A DNA stretch of 64,000 nt from Anisodus tanguticus. Its lineage: Eukaryota; Streptophyta; Magnoliopsida; Solanales; Solanaceae. The notes under the pieces are model-generated. The model was not told where the DNA came from. It searched no databases and saw only the letters and a list, made by a program, of their open reading frames with translations. The stretch is taken from positions 8,515,188 to 8,579,187 of the forward strand of contig CM067548.1 of assembly GCA_034509755.1 (NCBI GenBank), in the 5' to 3' direction. Below are positions 24,924-37,073 of this stretch, piece by piece; the first letter of the stretch is position 1; every line of letters begins with the position of its first letter. The position numbers were made by a program, and so were the translations under genes.

Positions 24924-25869
24924 TGTGGGATACAACAATTGCAGAAAACAGGGAATAAGTAAATATTACAATTACTAGAAATGATAAACTAAAGATTACA
25001 ATAAAACTGGAAATTAAGAACGAAACAAACTCTTTGTATGATTTGCTGAGTCAAGTGATGGCACTCTGTCTTTAAGACAAGATTGCCCCGTATATCTCAT
25101 TTTACATTATCGGGAAATAGTCTCCCAAAATATAACAACAACTTAACAATTGAGCAAAGAAAACTCAAGTGTTACTCTTGAAGAATTTTGAGTGTAGTAA
25201 ACTTGCTAGAGAGGAAGAATAAGATGTTAGAAAATTCTGTAAATATTTCTAAGTGTAGTCTTCAACAATTGAGCCAAAGGCCTCAATTTATAGTGTAAGG
25301 AGATAAACCCTCAACTAGCCAACTAATGGCCTTCAATAGCCAATGTAATGACACTTATTGAGTGGTTACATTCAACCAAATAATGGCTGAATTCAAGCGC
25401 CAAGTAATGGAGATTCAATGCTCCAAAACCAGCCCAAAGGTCAGCACTTTTCAACTTCCCGTCGCAGCATTCTGCCTTCGAAGCGTCGCGGATCTTTGAA
25501 TTAGTGTCGCGGCTCCAATGACTGGCCACCCAATTAGCATCGCGGCGCTCCGACGCCGCGACTCCGTTGGTATTGTGTTGCGGCCCTTCACGGCTCCGCG
25601 GTGATTTCCTACTCGTTTCATCTTACACTTCATACACTTCTTCCTTCATTTACCAACGTGGAATACTGTCATTTGGCCAATAACCGTCCATTATTCTATG
25701 TCTCAAACGTATTACATATGTACAAATATCTCTTTCACTAATGAAATTTGCGATACTTGACACTACGTGTGCACGTGTGTGGAAACGACGTTTTCGACGT
25801 GCGGGGCCCTAATTGTTTGAGTCATAAATAATGGGATATACTTAATTCCACATTAGCTAATTTCCAACA
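24924..25869 (-). repeat. Copia B 3' LTR
   Basis: It is bounded by tgtgggatac and tttccaaca (plus-strand reading), 946 bp. It is followed on its 3' side (minus) by ggtta and the same LINE text that follows copia A's 3' LTR. The polypurine tract caagaggggat lies at 25870-25880. Confidence 0.9.
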
Positions 25870-26498
25870 ATCCCCTCTTGAAAGAGATTTTGGCGCACTC
25901 ATATGGTGCCTTTTTCGAACAATCTTTCAGTGGATCGATGTTGCATCCGGATAGGTAGCTTCCGCTTTGAACCTTCCATAGTTGAATACCATCGGAGTTA
26001 CTTACTGCGCGATGAATATGATGTCTTAAATCGTCAGTGTTTAGTGTAAGCCAAGTCAACGGTACTAACATAACAACTTCCCTTACTATGTTCTTCGTAA
26101 TGTTTTATCCGTTGTGGCTGTGGACACTTCTTGGATTCTTAAGTGCGTTCATTTGAGGTGGCATGTCCTCGCACTTAAATAGGTGGTCTCCTATAAGGTA
26201 TCTTGCTATACCCCACTTTACAAGTGTTAGGAGCCATTAAAAGTTTCCCCTAACCTAACCTCAAACGGTGAGGATCATTAAAGGTCTTGGAAACTTAACC
26301 TTTACCCACACTGCAGATAGAACTTATAGTCAATCGCGGGAACGACTTTGGATTTGGTGTTTCTTTACAGAAATCACTATCTGAAGTGCCCATGCTTCCA
26401 CGGAAGCGCTCAACTGAACCTTTATAGCTTAGTTTTCCCATTGAACCTAATTCCTGGGATATCCAGTTAGTAAGGTTGGGTTACCACCATATTGGTCC

Positions 26499-26997
26499 TT
26501 ATACCTTGGGGTTTAAGCACATTCCCCTAGACAGGTAGAACATCTGATATTTGGGTAGGCCCTTTGTCAGTGGATCCGCTATGTTATCCTTTGATTTTAT
26601 GTAATCAATGGATATTATACCCGTGGTAATCAGCTGCCTAACGCTCTTATGCCTCCGTCGAATATGATGAGACTTGCCATTGTACATAGAACTCCGTGCC
26701 CTTCCTAGAGCCGACTGACTCTCTCAGTAGATTATTACAGAAGGTACGGGTTTATCCCAACAAGGAACATCCTCTAAGAAGTCGTGAAGCCACTCAGCTT
26801 CTTCACCTGCTTTGTCTAAAGCGATAAACTCTAATTCCATCGTGGATCGGGCGATGCAAGTTTGCTTAGAGGATTTCCAAGACACAGCCCCACCACCAAT
26901 TGTAAATACATACCCATTGGTGGACTTGGTGTTCTCTATATCAGATATCCAGTTTGCATCATTGTACCTCTCTATTACAGCTGGATATCTCGAATAA
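26499..26997 (-). pseudogene. Copia B RNase H
   Basis: The region reads [40 protein letters not shown], then 26687-26499 SMYNGKSHHIRRRHKSVRQL and YIKSKDNIADPLTKGL, the standard C-terminus of copia polyproteins. There is a stop within the middle motif (about 26725). It removes RNA from the replication hybrid in active relatives. Confidence 0.85.
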
Positions 26998-27029
26998 TGT
27001 AACCTATAAATTATTATGTATTTCAGGTA

Positions 27030-28060
27030 TCATAGTACCCGATTCAACGCCTTCCAATGACCATTACTCGGATTACGGGTAAACCTAGCCAACTTGTTGA
27101 CTGCATAAGTAATATCAGGTCGGGTACAGTTTGTTATGTACATCAAACTCCCAATCACCTGTGCAAATTGCTCCTGGCATACGGGTGCACCACGATTTTT
27201 ATCAAGCTTTTGATTTCTATCCATTGGTGACTTCATAGGCGAACTGTCAAACATCTCAAACTTTCTCAACACATCTTCGATGTAGTGAGACTGAGATAAG
27301 ACCAGTCCGTCAAACGTCTTAGAGATCTTTATCCCTAAGATGACTTCTGTGATACTCATATCCTTCATGTCGAAGCATTGTTTCAACATGTTCTTAGTCT
27401 CTAGAATCAAGCTAGGACTGCTCCTTGTGATCAACATGTCATCTACGAACATCCATATCATCACGAATGAGTCAGAATCACCTTTCATGTAGACACATTT
27501 GTCACACTCATTAATGGAGAAACCCTTTAATAGTAGATTACCATCAAATTTTTTGTGCCATTGCTTCGAGGCTTGTTTCAGCCCGTACAGAGATTTAACA
27601 AGCCGACAAACTTTCTTCTCTTGCCCTGGAACCACATATCCCTCGGGTTGTTCCATATAAATTTCTTCTTCCAAATCATCATTTAGAAAGGCTGTCTAGA
27701 CATCCATTTGATATATCTCAAGGTCACGCAATGTTATGATCACAATGAATACTCGTATGGACTTCATCCTAGACACAGGGGAGTACATGTCAAAGTAGTC
27801 AAGGCCTTCCTTATGTCGATAGCCCTTGATTACCAACCTGGCCTTGTACTTATCTATAGACCCATCTGCTTTATACTTCCATTTGAGTATCCACTTACAA
27901 CCCAACGGTTTATTTCCTAGAGGAAGATCAACCAACACCCAAGTATGGTTATGCAGGATGGAGTCTATTTCACTCTAAATAGCTTATTTCTAGAGCGATG
28001 CCTCTGGAGTTGACAATGCTTCAGCAATTGTCCTGGGTTCGTCATCAATCATATAAGCTA
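27030..28060 (-). pseudogene. Copia B reverse transcriptase
   Basis: 27938-27696 reads LPLGNKPLGCKWILKWKYKA and VIKGYRHKEGLDYFDMYSPV. 27674-27030 reads EQPEGYVVPGQEKKVCRLVK, SLYGLKQASKQWHKKFD, and a catalytic site MFVDDML, where YVDD is usual (copia A has LYVDDML). The thumb side ends with SLMYITNCTRPDITYAVNKL. One stop (27693-27695) and the end of the frame at 27030 break it. The second aspartate pair DD is intact. Confidence 0.9.
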
Positions 28061-29110
28061 CAAAGTCAAGACCGAAGGATTTATCCTTCCTGGCCCTTTA
28101 CCTTCGCCTTGGTTCCATCTCTGGAGTATCTAAGTTCTGAGAATCTGGAACACTAGATTCTGAATATTCAGCCACTTTGAAGTCCACTAGATCTGAACCA
28201 TCTAGATCCGGGCAGTCAACGACTTCCGGTTCCTGAGAGCTTTGTTCATAAATTCATTTGCGAGAGGTTATGTCTATTTCCCTTCTAGGAAAAGTATCTT
28301 AAAAGAATTGAGCATTCCTTGATTCCATGATTGTACCCCCGTGGATATCTGACTTATGCACTAAGAAGCGATAAGCACTACTGTTATTTGCATATCCGAT
28401 GAAAATGAAATCTACAGTCTTAGGCTCAATCTTGACCTGCTTTGGCTTGGGTACTTCGACCTTTGCCAAACAACCCCACACCTTTAAATATTTACAGGTG
28501 GGTTTCTTTGTCTTCCATGATTCATATGGAGTGTTGTCTTTACCCTTATGTGGGACTCTGTTAAGAATTGTATTAGCGGTAAGGATGGCTTATCCTCATA
28601 TGTTTTGGGGAAGACCGAAATTGATGAGCAAGGCATTCATCATTTCCTTCAATGTGCGGTTCTTACGTTCTTCCACACCGTTCGACTGAGGTGAGTATGG
28701 ATCCATCGTTTGATGAACAATGCTTGATTGGGCATAATATTCCTCAAATGGCGCTACGTATTCTCCCCCTATATCACTACGAATGGATTTAATCTACATG
28801 CTTAGTTGGTTCTCAACTTCTGCTTTGTAACGTCGGAATGCTTCAAAGGCTTCATCTTTACTTTTCAACAAGTAAAGGTAACAATACCTTGTGCTATCAT
28901 CAATGAATGTCACAAAGTATTTGTTCCCCCTCTAGTTTGTGCAAACTTCAAAAAACATATATCTATGTGAATAAGTTCTAGAGGAGAGGTATTCCTTTCG
29001 ATGGATCGAAAAGGAATCTTTGTGAGTTTTGCCTCTACGCACACCTCACACTTATGTTGAGGGTTTACGTCGATAGACTGCAACAAATCCAACTTTACCA
29101 ACCTTTGGAT
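28061..29110 (-). pseudogene. Copia B integrase, broken
   Basis: It contains the GAG-pre-integrase zinc motif (HKCEVCVEAKLTKIPF near 29050), the core start LELIHIDIC, a D-bearing DRGGEYVAP-like stretch near 28750 in another frame, and SNGxEERKNRTLKEMMNALL-like text near 28680-28620. 28481-28299 carries the C-terminal GCLAKVEVPKPKQVKIEPKT and FIGYANNSSAYRFLVHKSDI. Several stops and frameshifts separate these blocks. Confidence 0.85.
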
Positions 29111-29130
29111 GGACTTGTAGTTAACATATC

Positions 29131-30609
29131 CTAATCTATGATGCCATAATTAAAGGACTCAAGCAAGTAAGAAGAAGCTTCAATATTATTGCTTGCACGT
29201 ATTACAGATATGGCGTTAACTTTGAAGAGGCATTCACAGAAGAAGCCCCTTCCCACAAACGTTGCATTCTTAGTGATTACAAATTTATTGGACTCAAACA
29301 CTAGCCTAAAACCAGCATTAACCAATAAATGACCTGAAATTAAATCTCTCCTAATCTCAGGGACATGCATCACCTTCTTCAGAGTGAGCTCCTTTCCAGA
29401 AGTCATCTTCAGAACTACCTTTCCTACCCCCAGCACGTCAGAGGAAGCATTGTTACCCATGAACAACTTCTTATTTGTAACTGGTGTATAAGTGGAGAAG
29501 TTATCTCTTTTAGAATAGATTTGTCTTGTAGCACCCGTGTCCATCCACCATTGTATGGGATTCTCAACAAGGTTTGCTTCAAGCACCACCACTAAGAATT
29601 CCTCAATCATGTCATCCAAAAAACTATCTTTGACGACGTTAGCATGTGCCTTGCCCTTAGCCTTAGCCTTCTCTTGTTGCTCAGTCTTGAGCTTGCGACA
29701 GTCCTTGATCATGTGACTAGGTTTCCCACAGTGGTGACAGTTTCCTTTTGATATGTCCGTTGCTTGGGTCTTGCCGTCTTTTTGGAACTTGCGCTTCTTG
29801 TTAGGGTTCCCTTTGGCCTCAGCCAGATTTGCCTTTGCCTCAGCGGGTTGTTTTCCCCTAGACAAAACCTTTTTATTATCTTCCTGAATCTGGAGTTTGA
29901 TAATAAATTCTTTAAAGGTCATTTCCTTTGTCTTGAGTTTTAAGTAACTCATAAGCTCATTTGGTTTCATACCTTCCAAATTCAGGTGATGTAGATTCAC
30001 TTGGAATTCTTAGACTTGGGACATCACAGTTTTGCTATCCACCATTTGAAATTTCAGGAATTTCCCAATGATGGATTTCTTAGTACCTACATCTTGTGAG
30101 TTGTACTTCTTTTGCAGTTTTTCCCATAACTCTTTGGCAGCGCCTACGGTGCAATACACCGTGTATAATGTGTCTAACAAGTAGTTCAAAATATAGTTCT
30201 TACACATGAAATCACTATGACTCCATGCATCAAGAACCATCTTCATGCCATTAATGACATGGATACCTTGCCCCCTTCAACCGTTTCAGGAGGCGAAGGG
30301 TCCACTTCATCTCCAGTTTGTGGAGGATCTTCTTTTAGGAAATGAGTCATTCCCATAACAGTCAGATAGGATAACATCTTATGTTGCCATCTCTTGAAGT
30401 TGGAGCCCATAAACTTTTCAGGGCGTTCATGGTGGAATCCAGCGGGTGGAGGAACGACAATGTTCCCTTGAGCAGGAGAAAAGGCGTTGGATGAGCCTTG
30501 ATCAGCTGGAAAGGCATTGGGTGTGCCTTGAGCAGTGGGGAAGGCAGAGAGGGTTGCCTTGAGTAGCAGCAGCAGCAGAATCAGAAGTGAGTTGTTCTTT
30601 TCCAGTCAT
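29131..30609 (-). pseudogene. Copia B gag and protease
   Basis: The start is ATG 30609. Frame breaks occupy 30250-30560. 30246-30010 is the UBN2-type gag core (LDTLYTVYCTVGAAKELWEK, SIIGKFLKFQMVDSK). 30000-29131 holds NLEGMKPNELMSYLKLKTKE, a Lys-rich linker, an intact CCHC knuckle (CHHCGKPSHMIKDC, about 29740-29700) and the protease active site WWMDTGATRQIYS (about 29560-29520). Gag packages the RNA and protease cuts the polyprotein. Unlike copia A (DMGA), the DTGA triad is preserved here. Confidence 0.9.
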
Positions 30610-30645
30610 CTTTCTAAGCACTTACAATAAATTTTTTCTTAAAAT

Positions 30646-31482
30646 TGTGGGATACAACAATTGCAGGAAACGGGGAGTAAGTAAATATTACAATTACTAG
30701 AAAGGATAAACTAAAGATTACAACAAAACTGAAAATCAAGAATGAAACAAACTCCTTGTCTGATTTGCTAATTCGAGTGATGGCACTTTGTCTTTAAGAC
30801 AAGATTGCCCCGCACATCTCCTTTTACGTTGTCGGGAAATAGTCTCCCAAGATACAACAACAACTTAACAATTGAGCAAAGGAAACTCAAGTGTTATTCT
30901 TGAAGAACTTTGAGTGTAGTAAACTTGCTAGAAAGGAAGAAGAAGATGTTAGAAAATTTTGTAAATATTTCTAAGTGTAGTCTTCAACAATTGAGCCAAA
31001 GGCCTCAATTTATAGTGTAGGGAGATGAACCCTCAACTAGCCAACTAATGGCCTTCAATAGCCAATGTAATGACACTTATTGAGGGGTTACATTCAGCCA
31101 AATAATGGTTGAATTCATGTGCCACGTAATAGAGATTCAATGCTCCAAAACCAGCCCAAAGGTTAGAACTTCCCAACTTCTCGTCGCAACATTATGCCTC
31201 CGAAGCGCCGTTGCTCTGTGAATTAGCATCGCGGCGCTGCCAAGGAGGCGCTGCGGCTCCGACGTTGTTGCGCCACGGCCCTTCATGGCCCCGCGACGAT
31301 TTCCGACTCGTTTCATCTTACACTTCGTACACTTCTTCCTTCGTTTATCAACGTGGAATACTTTATCATTTGGCCAATAATCATCTATCATTCTATGTCT
31401 CAAACGTATTACATAAGTACCAATATCTCTTTCACTAATGAAATTTGAGATACTTGGCACTACGTGTGCACGTGTGTGGAAA
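30646..31482 (-). repeat. Copia B 5' LTR, U3 end truncated
   Basis: It matches the other LTRs from the tgtgggatac end through to gtgtggaaa at about 31482. The first ~85 LTR bases (the tgttgaaaat end) are missing and pararetroviral sequence follows immediately. This is one of the rearrangement breakpoints. Confidence 0.88.
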
Positions 31483-31612
31483 CTTATAAGTTTTATTTCA
31501 ACAGTAGGAAAGCATAAAAGGAAACATGGGAGATGTACAAGTAGAGATGTAGTAGGTAAGGAATTTCGTTTTGGGAAATTTCTGGATGATTAACAATACA
31601 TCTTGAGAGCCT

Positions 31613-31619
31613 TTATATA
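31613..31619 (-). promoter_or_regulatory. TATA box of pararetroviral promoter
   Basis: The minus strand reads CTATATAAAG in GCCTATATAAAGGCTC, downstream of the last viral ORF, as in 35S-type caulimoviral promoters. Transcription would start near 31585 and run into the leader. The leader is cut by the junction at 31482; its other half is at the far end (38846-39215). Confidence 0.65.
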
Positions 31620-31680
31620 GGCCTCGCAAATAAATCTCGTCCTAACAGGTGGACGGTATGGATTAAAATTTTTTATGAAA

Positions 31681-31825
31681 GGTCGCTTGCTCATTTCTCT
31701 TCCGAAAGGCCAAGTGCCTCTTCCTGTTGGAGTGGGGTCGCTTGCTCTTTTCTTTTCTGAAAGGTCAAGTGCCTCTTCCTGTTGGAGTGGGGTCCTTCCT
31801 TTTCTAAAAGGTCAAGTTCATGTTG
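31681..31825 (-). repeat. 55-bp tandem repeat upstream of viral TATA box
   Basis: The motif ggtcgcttgctc begins at 31681 and 31736, and a partial third unit begins at 31791. Each unit holds 'gaaaggtcaagtgcctcttc' with small changes. On the transcribed strand it lies about 60-210 bases upstream of the TATA box, where caulimovirid enhancers are found. Confidence 0.8.
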
Positions 31826-31899
31826 ATATGACTTCTTCTTTTTATTTTGTCTGCTTTTGAGGCAGGTTCTTTTGTCACTGTCCTTTTTTTATTCCAAAA

Positions 31900-33108
31900 G
31901 ATAGGATTGTGCCAACCCTCTGGGACATAACATGTCTCCATTATCTGAGTCACTTTCTTGTGATGATGCTTTGTTAATGAGATCCATTATCGCCTGAGGA
32001 TTTGTGCGATCATCTAAGTTTGATAGGGCTTCTTGGAGCTTTTTCTTTAATTCTGCCTTTGAAACTTTGCGTTCCTTTCTTGTTGATGAAGATGATGTAC
32101 TCTTCTCCTCTTTGGGCTTGGGAGTCCATCCTTTAATTCTGATACTCTTACTTATGTATCTGATTCTATTAAATTCATGGATGTCAAAGGACTAGTTAAT
32201 AATGTAGGAGATCCTTCTGTGGATAAAATACTTGCATAATTTAATATGTTCGGGCAGAGTTGAGATCTGTTGTTCCTCTTGAAAGGTTTTGTAGTGTATC
32301 TGGAAGCTAGGAGCCATTACTTGCTGGGTGCCCCCAAACAGATTCCATTATTCATAAAACCATCTTGGGATGACGGCCTCTTTTAATTTATCCGAATACT
32401 TAACGAACCATGTATGGGTGTAAGGTCTAACATATAGGAAGTTAAACCATGTTTTTTTATAATCGTACCAATTTTAGGTATGTGGCCTATGCTGTCTTGA
32501 TAATGGAATAGGGGTATGTAGATGATCTGCATACCAGTTAAAAGGACTTACTATCCTGTTAATGGTAAATTTAGAGTATTCAATACTCTCTGGATTCTTT
32601 CAAAATAATGATGTTCGATTTGGATCGAGTCAGTATCTGCTAAAATAAACTAGTAATATTTTCTGGTTTTAATGGGATTGTCAGTATCGACGTACCGATA
32701 ATTTGTGTAGTGGGGTTTTAGAAGTTCTTCTACCCTGAAGTTCCCACATTGTTTGTCCCATGCCATTATTGGAACAACCTGTGTATTAACAAACTCCCAT
32801 TTTGGGATCTCTTTATTTAATTGGGTTGTCTCCTTCTGCTTTTGAGGAGTCTCTGGTTTCACTGCTTCTGAATATGATTTCGGAGTCTTCATAGCGTAGC
32901 TATCCCGGGTCTGTATTACAGCATTCTTTGATGTGGTGGCTTTGAATGGCTGGATTATTATTTTCTGAGTAATGGGTTCTTTTAATGGAGAGGGAATAGT
33001 TCCTCTGGGTAAAAGGGGGAACTCAGCTAAAGCTGAATATCTATTTATGAGTTCTGGTCTGGGAACTGGTTTATTTGTCTCATTGGGGCTTTGGAAAGGA
33101 TTTTTCAT
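31900..33108 (-). pseudogene. Pararetrovirus transactivator/inclusion-body-like ORF, broken
   Basis: The ATG at 33108 opens 152 codons to 32650. The piece is Pro/Lys/Thr-rich at the start and has WEFVNTQVVPIMAW near its end. After the stop at 32650 further protein-like sequence in shifting frames runs to about 31900, so the original ORF was longer. The position as last ORF before the promoter is that of the caulimovirid TAV gene, which in the family allows translation of downstream viral ORFs and forms viroplasms. No single motif proves it, so the call rests on position and the overall domain set. Confidence 0.55.
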
Positions 33109-33119
33109 CTTTCCTCTAG

Positions 33120-35255
33120 TTTAAGTTGGAAAGGGGGTCTGCTAGGCCGAGTTCTTGGGAAGCTCGGTCTCATTTCTTCCCTGCAAAAATTCTCTTGTTA
33201 AAAAATCTGGTAAAGAGTTTTCTTCACCTTTTATAAAATCAATTTGAAAATCGAAACTTGATAATAATATTTGCCATTTGGCAAAAATCTATTTTGAAAT
33301 AAGGTTTTTAGCATCCTTTTGTAAAACATCTTTGGCTGCTATACAGTCAACCCTTAATAAAAAATCCTTGTTGATCAGGTCATCCTGAAACTTGATGATA
33401 CATAGCACTATAGATAAAATCTCTTTTTTAATAGTACTATAGTTCTTTTGAGCCGGCTTCCAGACACCGGATGTGAATCTTACTAATTGTTCAGCAGACT
33501 CGGGGGATATTTTTTTTAAGGATGCCACCGTATCCGATGTTGGAGGCGTCTGTTTCAACAATCATAGATGCTTTAGGGTTTGGGATTCCTAAGCAAGGAA
33601 GTTTATGGACTATTTCTTTAACTTGTCTAACAGACTTGGTTTGCTATATTGACCAAGGACTGGATTTTTCTTGAGTCTTTTGTAAAGGGGTTCACAGACT
33701 TGTCTGATATTTGGGATAAAATCTGCTATATAATTTAGGCTACCTAAGAACCTTTCCAGTTGGGTTTTATCAGTAATTTCATCAGGAAATTTGGTTGAGA
33801 ACTCTACTGCTCTGTAAATTGGTTTGTAGGTACTTTGGTAAAGGTCGTGCCTTAAAAACCTGATTGATGTCTGAAATATTTTTATCTTCTTGGCGCTTAC
33901 TGCTAAGCCATTTGTTTTGACTACCTTTAGAAAGGTATGAAGTGTTTAAAATGTTGATCTATATTTTCTAGAAAATAAGAACATCATCTATATAAACAAT
34001 AGACAATAGGCTATATGGGTTAAATATGCTATTCATTATATTCTTAAATTCTGACGGGGCATTCTTGAGCCCAAATGGGATAACATTCCACTCGTATTAT
34101 CCAAAAGGAACGTTAAAAGTTGTTTTATATTTATCTTTCTCACTTACTTGGATTTGCCAAAATCCTGATTTCATGTCAAACTTACTGTAAATATTAGCTT
34201 TGTAAGTTCTTTTTAACATGTCTCTTTTATTAGGTATCGGGTACCTAATCCATTTTAATACCTAATTAAGGGGCTTATAATTGATTACAAGCCTAGGCGC
34301 TCCTCTTTCTCTTTCGGCACTATTGTTAACATAAAAGGCCAAACAACTCCATGGAGACATGGAGGGTTTAATTATCTTCTTTTGGAGTAGATCATTTATT
34401 TCCTTTATTACAATGTTCCATGAGTTCATGGTTCATTTGGATAGGCCTAGCCTTTGTAGGGATTTCTTCTTCGTTGAAGCTTCCTACATAAGGTAGTTCT
34501 ACTATGTGCTTTTTTCTTTCCCAGAAGGCATTGGGTAAATCTGAACAAACTTCTTTTTCTATAAGGGTCTGAAAGCTTTTAACCCTTTCGTCTACCTCCG
34601 GAGTTTTTAAAGTGGATTCTATCCTTTTAATTTGTATATCTTCTTTGAGATAATTAATTTGTTTTGATAAAAGACTAATACGAAAAATAGTATTTTTCTT
34701 AATAAAATTACTTTCATTTTCTGAAAGAGGCCTTAAATAGGGAAAGATTAATTCTTTTCCCAAGGTGATGGAATAGATACCTTCTATTCTTGCTGTGTAA
34801 GGTTTAATCTGGATTGCAAACGGAGTACCCAGAATTACTTCTTCGTTAATGTCTCTTGTGATGACAAAATCATTAACAAAAAAGACTTTGTTATTACAAA
34901 CATGGGCCTTAGAAAGTTTATAATTTATTTTTAACTTTTCACCGTTAGCGGTGTATAATTTGGTAGTACTTTTTTCTAAGTACTTTTTTGGGATTAATCC
35001 TTCGGGGATGTCGTTTTGATCTGCACTCGCATCAAACAATGCTATTTTTTTTAGTACAAAATTCTTATTTATCACCAATTTTACCGGGATATGATAACTT
35101 TGTGCTTTAACTATTGAAATTGTTTTTATTCCTGGTTGTTTAGAAGCTGAAGGTTCTGCTTCTTCTTTAGAACTGATTTCAGTTTCTTCTAAATTTTTAG
35201 AGTTAGATACTCCTGGTTCTGAGTAAACATTCCCCAAAGAGTTTAAGTCCTTCAT
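33120..35255 (-). pseudogene. Pararetrovirus protease-RT-RNase H polyprotein, broken
   Basis: 34392-35255 is an intact 287-codon stretch with an aspartic-protease fold region; its active site reads DASAD, where D-T/S-G-A is expected, so the glycine is changed. It ends at the start of RT (ELPYVGSFNEEEIPTKARPI). RT continues at 34390-33900 in several frames: a KSGFWQIQV segment near 34170 and the catalytic YIDD codons at 33983-33994. RNase H begins with an ETDASNIGYGG motif near 33555, and 33289-33561 continues it. Multiple stops and shifts inactivate it. In live relatives it copies pregenomic RNA into DNA. Confidence 0.88.
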
Positions 35256-35270
35256 AAGCTTATTTGCAAA

Positions 35271-35513
35271 TTATTCTAGCTTTATAGAGCTGAGCCTTTC
35301 TTTAACATCTTTTATCTCTTGTTTAAGTTGCGTCAGCTCTGTCTGCAGATCTTGTAAAGTAGAGTCTTGCCTTTGGGCTTTGAATTTGTTAAAGACTCCT
35401 TTCATATTGAAAGGGACAATTTCTTTCTTATTATCCTTATGATTGAGGACAAGGTATTTTAATTCTGATAAATACTTTCTTTTTACTTCTTCGTCTTCGA
35501 TATGATATATCAT
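35271..35513 (-). pseudogene. Pararetrovirus ORF with coiled-coil end
   Basis: This is an 80-codon frame. The first half is charged (EDEEVKRKYLSELKYLVLNH). The second half is a heptad-like coiled coil (LQTELTQLKQEIKDVKERL). It stops at 35271, just before the protease frame opens at 35255. Upstream (35520-35690) an acidic Ser/Asp-rich piece is readable, typical of the acidic segment after a caulimovirid coat protein. It may be the C-terminal part of the coat-protein ORF or a separate small ORF. Confidence 0.5.
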
Positions 35514-35699
35514 ATCAAAGAAGAATTCTTTTGTACTGTTTAAAATGACATTTACTGATTTACTGTCACAGGTACAGAAGGTTCCCGTGCAGTTACAGGG
35601 ATTACTGGAGTTGCTACTGTCTGAGCTATAGTCGACATTTAGCAGTTCTTCATCACTGTATTCATCAGTATCAGAGGAATCGCTATAGCGTTATTCTAG

Positions 35700-36973
35700 G
35701 ATTGTATAATTTTTTTCCTTTATATCGGAATTTAATTCCAAGAGATTTATTTTATCCTTTTTCTTGTTGGGTTGCTTACAGTCATTGGCTCGGTGGCCGA
35801 TCTTGCCGCAATTCCAACATTTGTTTTCTTGGCAGAATAAGCTGTATCTTTGGAAGATCTTTTGGATTTCAATTTCCTCTTGTATGGTTTATACCTTTTC
35901 TTATAAGAAGAGCTTGTCTTATTGTGCTTTTTATGTCTTTTCTTTAATTCTGTCGATGGTGCAGTTATTTTAGTATAGCTGAAGTTTTGACAAAAAATTC
36001 CTAATTCTCCTTTAAAGAGTTTTCCCTCTCGTTTTAGCTGACTTTTTAATTTTAGATCATTGCATAGTTCTAACCCTGTAAGGTTTATTAGACTAATAAT
36101 GTCTCTGTAAGTCAGATGATTATAAGGAATTTTTCCATCAAATTTATTTTTAATGTTCGTCCTTACCTTTTCTGCGAATAGGTGAGGCAAACCACTTATA
36201 AATCTTTCTTTCCAATAGTCATGATTACAATCTTCTCTGATCATAACTTTGTTAAGGAAGACATATTTATAGCACCTAAAGTTATGCAGTTTTGGGCATG
36301 TTAGGTTGTTTAGGATCTCTAAACTTTTATCTTGAAAGAGTTTAGGTTCTCCTATGAAGTGTTTAGCGATACAATACAACAGGGTGGCCGTTGCATCTTC
36401 GCGGTTTTCCTGTCCTATCGTTGTATCGTCTTTAACAAATTGTATAATTGCTATTGCATTTATTATATTTTGTCTATCTTCTTCGGTAAGATAATTATCC
36501 CACCAATTTCTTAACATTCCGGTAAATCCGAAAATCAGGATTGTTGCACAGTATTTATCAATTCTTCCATTTATTTTATGAGCGGTTATAGCAATGCCCA
36601 TTTCATGTAATTTACTGTAAATTTGACCTTCTGCGAGGCCGTCTATATTCCATTCAGCTATCTCTCTTCCCGAATGAGAGGTATGAGATAAAAAATCATT
36701 TTCCTCATATTGCATATCAGGGAATGAGGGTCTATGATAATAGTTTTTCTTAGTGTTAGTGTGACGTGATAATCTATTAATTTCCATGTCATTGCTGGAA
36801 AGTGTTTTAATACTATCTTTATACTTAAGAGTAAGGCTTCTGCTTAATCTCTGATTTATTTCTTCCATTATTTTATCAGTGATTTTGTCTTTATCTTTTA
36901 GATCTTGGTATTTACTAGTTGTAAACTCCGGTATTTTAAATATCGAGTTGGTTTCATTTTTTTCTGAGTCCAA
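35700..36973 (-). pseudogene. Pararetrovirus coat protein, frameshifted at zinc knuckle
   Basis: The frame opens at ATG 36973 and runs 408 codons to 35747. The capsid core includes ISYNDYW-like 'NCNHDYWKERFISGLPHLFA'-type text (DCNHDYWKERFISGLP seen), RTNIKNKFDGKIPYNHLTY, and a very basic tail (KKRYKPYKRKLKSKRSS). At 35835-35790 the CCHC knuckle CWNCGKIGHRANDC is readable in a different frame from the body, so a frameshift lies shortly before it. The capsid encloses viral DNA; the knuckle binds RNA. The call is firm from the gag-like core plus the knuckle. Confidence 0.8.
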
Positions 36974-37073
36974 GAGGGCTCCCGCTTTTCCTTAAGCATT
37001 GACTTTCTACCAGCCCCACTAAGCTGATTTGAGACTACATGTAATAATTGATTTGCGTAATTGTTTTGTTGTA

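Larger units (their letters stand above)
23659..29730 (-). repeat. Large inverted repeat, left arm
   Basis: It holds LINE 3' piece, copia 3' LTR, RNase H, RT, integrase, protease and gag knuckle, in reverse complement of 39301 to about 45330. The arms differ by scattered substitutions and small indels (16 changed residues in a 139-residue protease-region comparison). This is therefore not a recent or artefactual mirror image. Confidence 0.85.
24924..31482 (-). mobile_element. Ty1/copia element B, inverted duplicate of A
   Basis: On the minus strand it holds a 5' LTR lacking about the first 85 bases (30646-31482), gag, protease, integrase, RT, RNase H, polypurine tract and a complete 3' LTR. 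It is the most complete copia body in the window but has stops and frameshifts in every gene. Its 3' junction with the LINE is identical to that of copia A, and its LTRs pair with those of A by shared variants. It is therefore a copy of A and its flank, not an independent insertion. Confidence 0.85.
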
